Shown: one piece after another, positions 14,986 to 18,155 of the stretch
How the letters are laid out: every line of letters begins with the position of its first letter
Numbering within the stretch: the stretch's first letter is position 1
DNA from: Phosphoribacter sp964647395
Lineage (GTDB): Bacteria; Actinomycetota; Actinomycetes; Actinomycetales; Dermatophilaceae
Assembly (NCBI GenBank): GCA_964647395.1
Contig: CAZYHR010000071.1
Coordinates: forward strand, 1 to 18,155
DNA: 18,155 nucleotides
Direction of reading: 5' to 3'
Translations under genes and position numbers: made by a program
Notes under the pieces: model-generated
Told to the model about the DNA's origin: nothing
What the model saw: the letters and a program-made list of their open reading frames with translations, nothing else
The model's database searches: none

Positions 14986-17900
14986 GTGGTCTATCCCCAG
15001 GCCAGCAGCGACCCCGACGCCCAGGGCGTCCAGCCGCACCCGTCCTTCCCCGCGATCGAACGGCGGGTGCTGGACTACTGGCAGGCCGACGGGACCTTCC
15101 AGGCCTCGGTGGACCAGCGCCCGGCGGGGGAGCAGGGCGCCAACGAGTTCGTCTTCTACGACGGGCCGCCGTTCGCCAACGGCCTGCCGCACTACGGGCA
15201 CCTGCTGACCGGCTACGTCAAGGACATCGTGCCGCGCTACGAGACGATGCGTGGGCGCCGGGTCGAGCGGCGCTTCGGCTGGGACACCCACGGGCTGCCC
15301 GCCGAGCTCGAGGCGATGAGCCAGCTGGGCATCAAGACGACCGACGAGATCCGCGAGCTCGGCATCGCCGCCTTCAACGACAAGTGCCGCGAGTCGGTCT
15401 TCGAGTACACCGACGAGTGGCGCGACTACGTCACCCGGCAGGCCCGTTGGGTCGACTTCGACAACGACTACAAGACGCTCGACCTGACCTACATGGAGAG
15501 CGTCATCTGGGCCTTCCAGCAGCTTTACGACAAGGGCCTGGCCTACGAGGGTTTCCGGGTGCTGCCCTACTGCTGGAACGACCAGACCCCGCTGTCCAAC
15601 CACGAGCTGCGGATGGACGAGGACGTCTACCAGAACCGCCAAGACCCGGCCGTCACCGTCGGGCTGCGGCTGGACACCGGCGAGCTGGCCCTGATCTGGA
15701 CGACCACGCCGTGGACGCTGACCTGCAACCTGGCGATCATGGTCGGCGAGGACATCGACTACCTCGTCGTCGAGTCCGACGTGCCGACCGGGCACCCGGA
15801 GCGCTACATCATCGCCGAGGCGCGGGCCGCGGCATACGCCAAGGAACTCACCGGCGACGCCAACGGCGACGTCGGCGCGCTGGTCGTGCACCGGCTGACC
15901 GGCTCGGACCTCGTGGGGCGCCACTACACCCCGCCGATGAGCTACTACCTGGGCCACCCCAACGCCTTCCGGATCGTGGCCGCCGAGTTCGTCACGACCA
16001 CCGACGGCACCGGGCTGGTGCACAGCGCCGGCGCCTTCGGTGAGGAGGACAAGGTCGTCACCGACCGGGAGGGCATCGAGGTCGTCGTGCCCGTCGGCAT
16101 CGACGGGTGCTTCACCCACCCGGTCGACGACTACGCCGGGCTGCTCGTGCTCGACGCCAACGGCGTCATCATCGACCACCTCAAGGCCCGCACCCGGCTG
16201 GACGCCGACGGCGCGCCCGGCGAGGTCGGCGCGATCACCGAGGGCACCGTGCTGCTGCGCCGGGAGACCTACGACCACGCCTACCCGCACTGCTGGCGCT
16301 GCCGGCAGCCGCTCATCTACATGGCGGTGGCGTCGTGGTTCGTCGCGACGACCAAGATCCGCGACGACATGCTGCGGCTCAACCAGGAGATCACCTGGGT
16401 GCCCGGGCACATCAAGGACGGCCAGTTCGGCAAGTGGCTGGAGAACACCCGCGACTGGTCGATCTCGCGAAACCGCTTCTGGGGCAGCCCGATCCCGGTC
16501 TGGAAGTCCGATGACCCGCGCTATCCCCGGATCGACGTCTACGGCTCGCTCGACGAGCTGGAGCGTGACTTCGGGGTGCGCCCGACCGACCTGCACCGGC
16601 CCTACATCGACGGGCTGACCCGGCCCAACCCCGACGACCCGACCGGGCGCTCGACGATGCGCCGGGTCACCGACGTCTTCGACTGCTGGTTCGAGTCGGG
16701 GTCGATGCCGTTCGCCCAGGTGCACTACCCGTTCGAGAACAAGGAGTGGTTCGACGAGCACTCCCCTGCGGACTTCATCGTCGAGTACATCGCACAGACC
16801 CGCGGCTGGTTCTACACGTTGCACGTCTTGTCGGTCGCGCTGTTCGACCGGCCCGCGTACTCCAACGTGATCTGCCACGGCGTGGTCCTCGACCACGAAG
16901 GGCGCAAGCTGTCCAAGAAGCTGCGCAACTACCCCGACCCTGAAGAGGTCATGGGGTCCCTCGGGTCCGACGCGCTGCGTTGGTACCTGATGGCATCGCC
17001 GATCCTCCGGGGCGGCGACCTGCGCATCGCGACCGACGCGTCGGAGATCAGCGAGGTGGTGCGACTGGTCATCAACCCGATCTGGAACGCCTACTCGTTC
17101 TTCACGCTGTACGCGAACGCAGACGGGGAGCCCGGACGGTTCCGCGCCGACAGCACCGACGTGCTCGACCGCTACATCCTTGCGACCACGCGAGCGTTGA
17201 TCGAGTCGACTCAGGCACGCATGGACGCCTTCGACATCGCCGGCACCTGCCAGGACGTCCTCGGCTTCCTGGACGCCCTGAACAACTGGTACATCCGCCG
17301 CTCCCGCGAGCGCTTCTGGGGTTCGGGCGCCGGCGTCAGCGAGCAGGACCGGGCCGACGCGCGCGACACGTTGTTCACGGTGCTCTCGACCCTCGTCAAG
17401 GTCACCGGCCCCCTNNNNNNNNNNATCTGGTGGCGACCATGGACCGGATCCGGGAGGTGTGCTCAGCCGGGCTCAGCCTGCGCGAGGACCACCGCCTCCG
17501 AGCCCGCCTCCCGCTGGCATCTGTCACCGTGGCCGGCAACGACGTCGCTGCGCTCGAGCCGCTGCTGGGCCTGGTTCGCGACGAGCTCAACGTCAAGCAG
17601 GTCGTGCTCACCGAGGACCTCGACGCGATCGGCTCCTTCCAGCTGCGTCCGAACGCCCGGGTGCTCGGGCCGCGGCTCGGCAAGTCCGTCCAGGAGGTCA
17701 TCAAGGCCGCCAAGGCCGGAGACTGGTCGGCCAACGACGACGGCACCGTCGACGTCGCCGGCCACGTGCTGGAGGTCGACGAGTTCGAGCTCGCCCTGGT
17801 GGCAAGGGACGGCGCCGCTGCCGCGCCGCTGCGAGACAACCGCGCCGTCGTCGAGCTCGACATCGACGTCACGCCCGAGCTCTCGGCCGAAGGCCTCGCT

Positions 17901-18113
17901 CGTGACGTCGTGCGTGTCATCCAGCAGGCCCGCAAGGACGCCGGTCTGATGGTCACCGATCGCATCGTGGCCACGTTGGACCTTCCGCCCGACGTCGCCG
18001 CAGCCGTCGACGTGCACCGGGACTGGATCGCCGAACAGGTGCTCGCCACGTCGATCGACTCCACCGCCATCGACGGGGTCGAGCCCACCGCGACCGTCGT
18101 CGTGTCGAGCTGA
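14986..18113 (+). CDS. ileS: Isoleucyl-tRNA synthetase (interrupted by assembly gap)
   Basis: A class I synthetase charging tRNA-Ile. The first 809 residues (14986-17412) carry the HIGH motif as HYGH at 69-72, a CP1 editing domain around 200-400 with TTPWTLTCN, and the KMSKS motif as KLSKK at 641-645. After ten Ns (17415-17424) the frame resumes shifted by one, giving 228 residues of the anticodon-binding/C-terminal region to a TGA at 18111-18113. By comparison with relatives roughly 35-40 residues are missing, so the Ns stand for more than 10 bp and the frame change is an artefact, not a pseudogene. GTG 14986 is the start: AGGAG lies 8 nt upstream. The type resembles the large actinobacterial/eukaryote-like IleS. 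Codon use becomes less GC-rich after about 16,750 (see findings). Expression should depend on the T-box leader. Confidence 0.95.
17415..17424. other. Assembly gap (10 N) inside ileS
   Basis: Ten Ns interrupt ileS. Reading frames on the two sides are 1 and 0 (mod 3) and a conserved stretch of about 35-40 residues is absent, so the true gap is probably near 105-120 bp. Confidence 0.97.
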
Positions 18114-18155
18114 CCGCCGAGCGCTCCGCAGCCAGCGATCAGCAGCGCTCCAGCA

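Noticed and set aside
13918..16896. 992-residue open frame on the minus strand
   Set aside because: Antisense to the CoA-transferase, T-box and ileS; low-complexity Val/Asp/Gly/Arg content, no motif.
17400..18113. ileS as a pseudogene due to frameshift
   Set aside because: The frame change coincides with the N run and a conserved segment is missing, so assembly gap is the simpler reading.
18120..18155. Short direct repeat AGCGCTCC near the window end
   Set aside because: Only 8 bp, expected by chance in GC-rich DNA; the 42 bp after ileS are too short to interpret.

Overview
The window is about 73% G+C by eye, with third codon positions almost always G or C. It looks like the chromosome of a high-GC actinobacterium. 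The ileS T-box leader, the fused AdaA-AlkA followed by Ogt (the order also known in Mycobacterium), the DUF4916 and DUF3224 proteins and the short -10/start-codon spacings all fit Actinobacteria. The proteins look most like Micrococcales of the Intrasporangiaceae/Dermatophilaceae type; that family assignment is an impression, not a search result. Most of the window is chromosomal core, with no phage, IS, integrase, CRISPR or tRNA/rRNA gene that I can see.

Layout. 1-3790 (+): 3' part of infB, then rbfA, truB and ribF, a conserved translation/RNA/flavin cluster; a 47-bp direct repeat pair lies between truB and ribF. 3964-5826 (+): a long-chain acyl-CoA synthetase with its own ribosome-binding site and a palindrome in its upstream region. 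5841-5887: a strong inverted repeat serving as a shared terminator for the convergent fadD and pcm. 5880-6467 (-): protein-L-isoaspartate methyltransferase, divergent from 6519-8528 (+), a TIGR03960-type radical SAM protein. 8533-11572 (-): a tightly packed four-gene operon: DUF4916/Nudix-like protein, small DivIVA-domain protein, AdaA-AlkA fusion, Ogt. 11642-12028 (+): DUF3224 protein. 12054-13406 (-): GlcD-type FAD-linked oxidase, divergent from 13462-14697 (+), an acetyl-CoA hydrolase/CoA-transferase. 14746-18113 (+): promoter, T-box riboswitch and ileS, the last interrupted by a 10-N assembly gap.

How the genes work together. The first block supports initiation (IF-2), 30S maturation (RbfA), tRNA Psi55 (TruB) and FMN/FAD synthesis (RibF). 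The minus-strand operon couples direct alkylation-damage repair (methyl transfer and base excision) to two poorly understood proteins, one with a degenerate Nudix box and one with a duplicated DivIVA motif; this is the most promising unexplained association here. The ileS leader looks like a compact actinobacterial T-box with an AUC specifier in a very short Stem I.

Other points to check: nearly every promoter-proximal gene without a Shine-Dalgarno has a -10-like hexamer ending 5-7 nt before its start codon, suggesting leaderless mRNAs; the hexamer TATGCC/GGCATA is used far more than the codon bias predicts; and codon composition shifts inside ileS near 16,750, which together with the N gap raises the possibility of a chimeric contig end. 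I did not find a clear new multi-gene defence or biosynthetic system.
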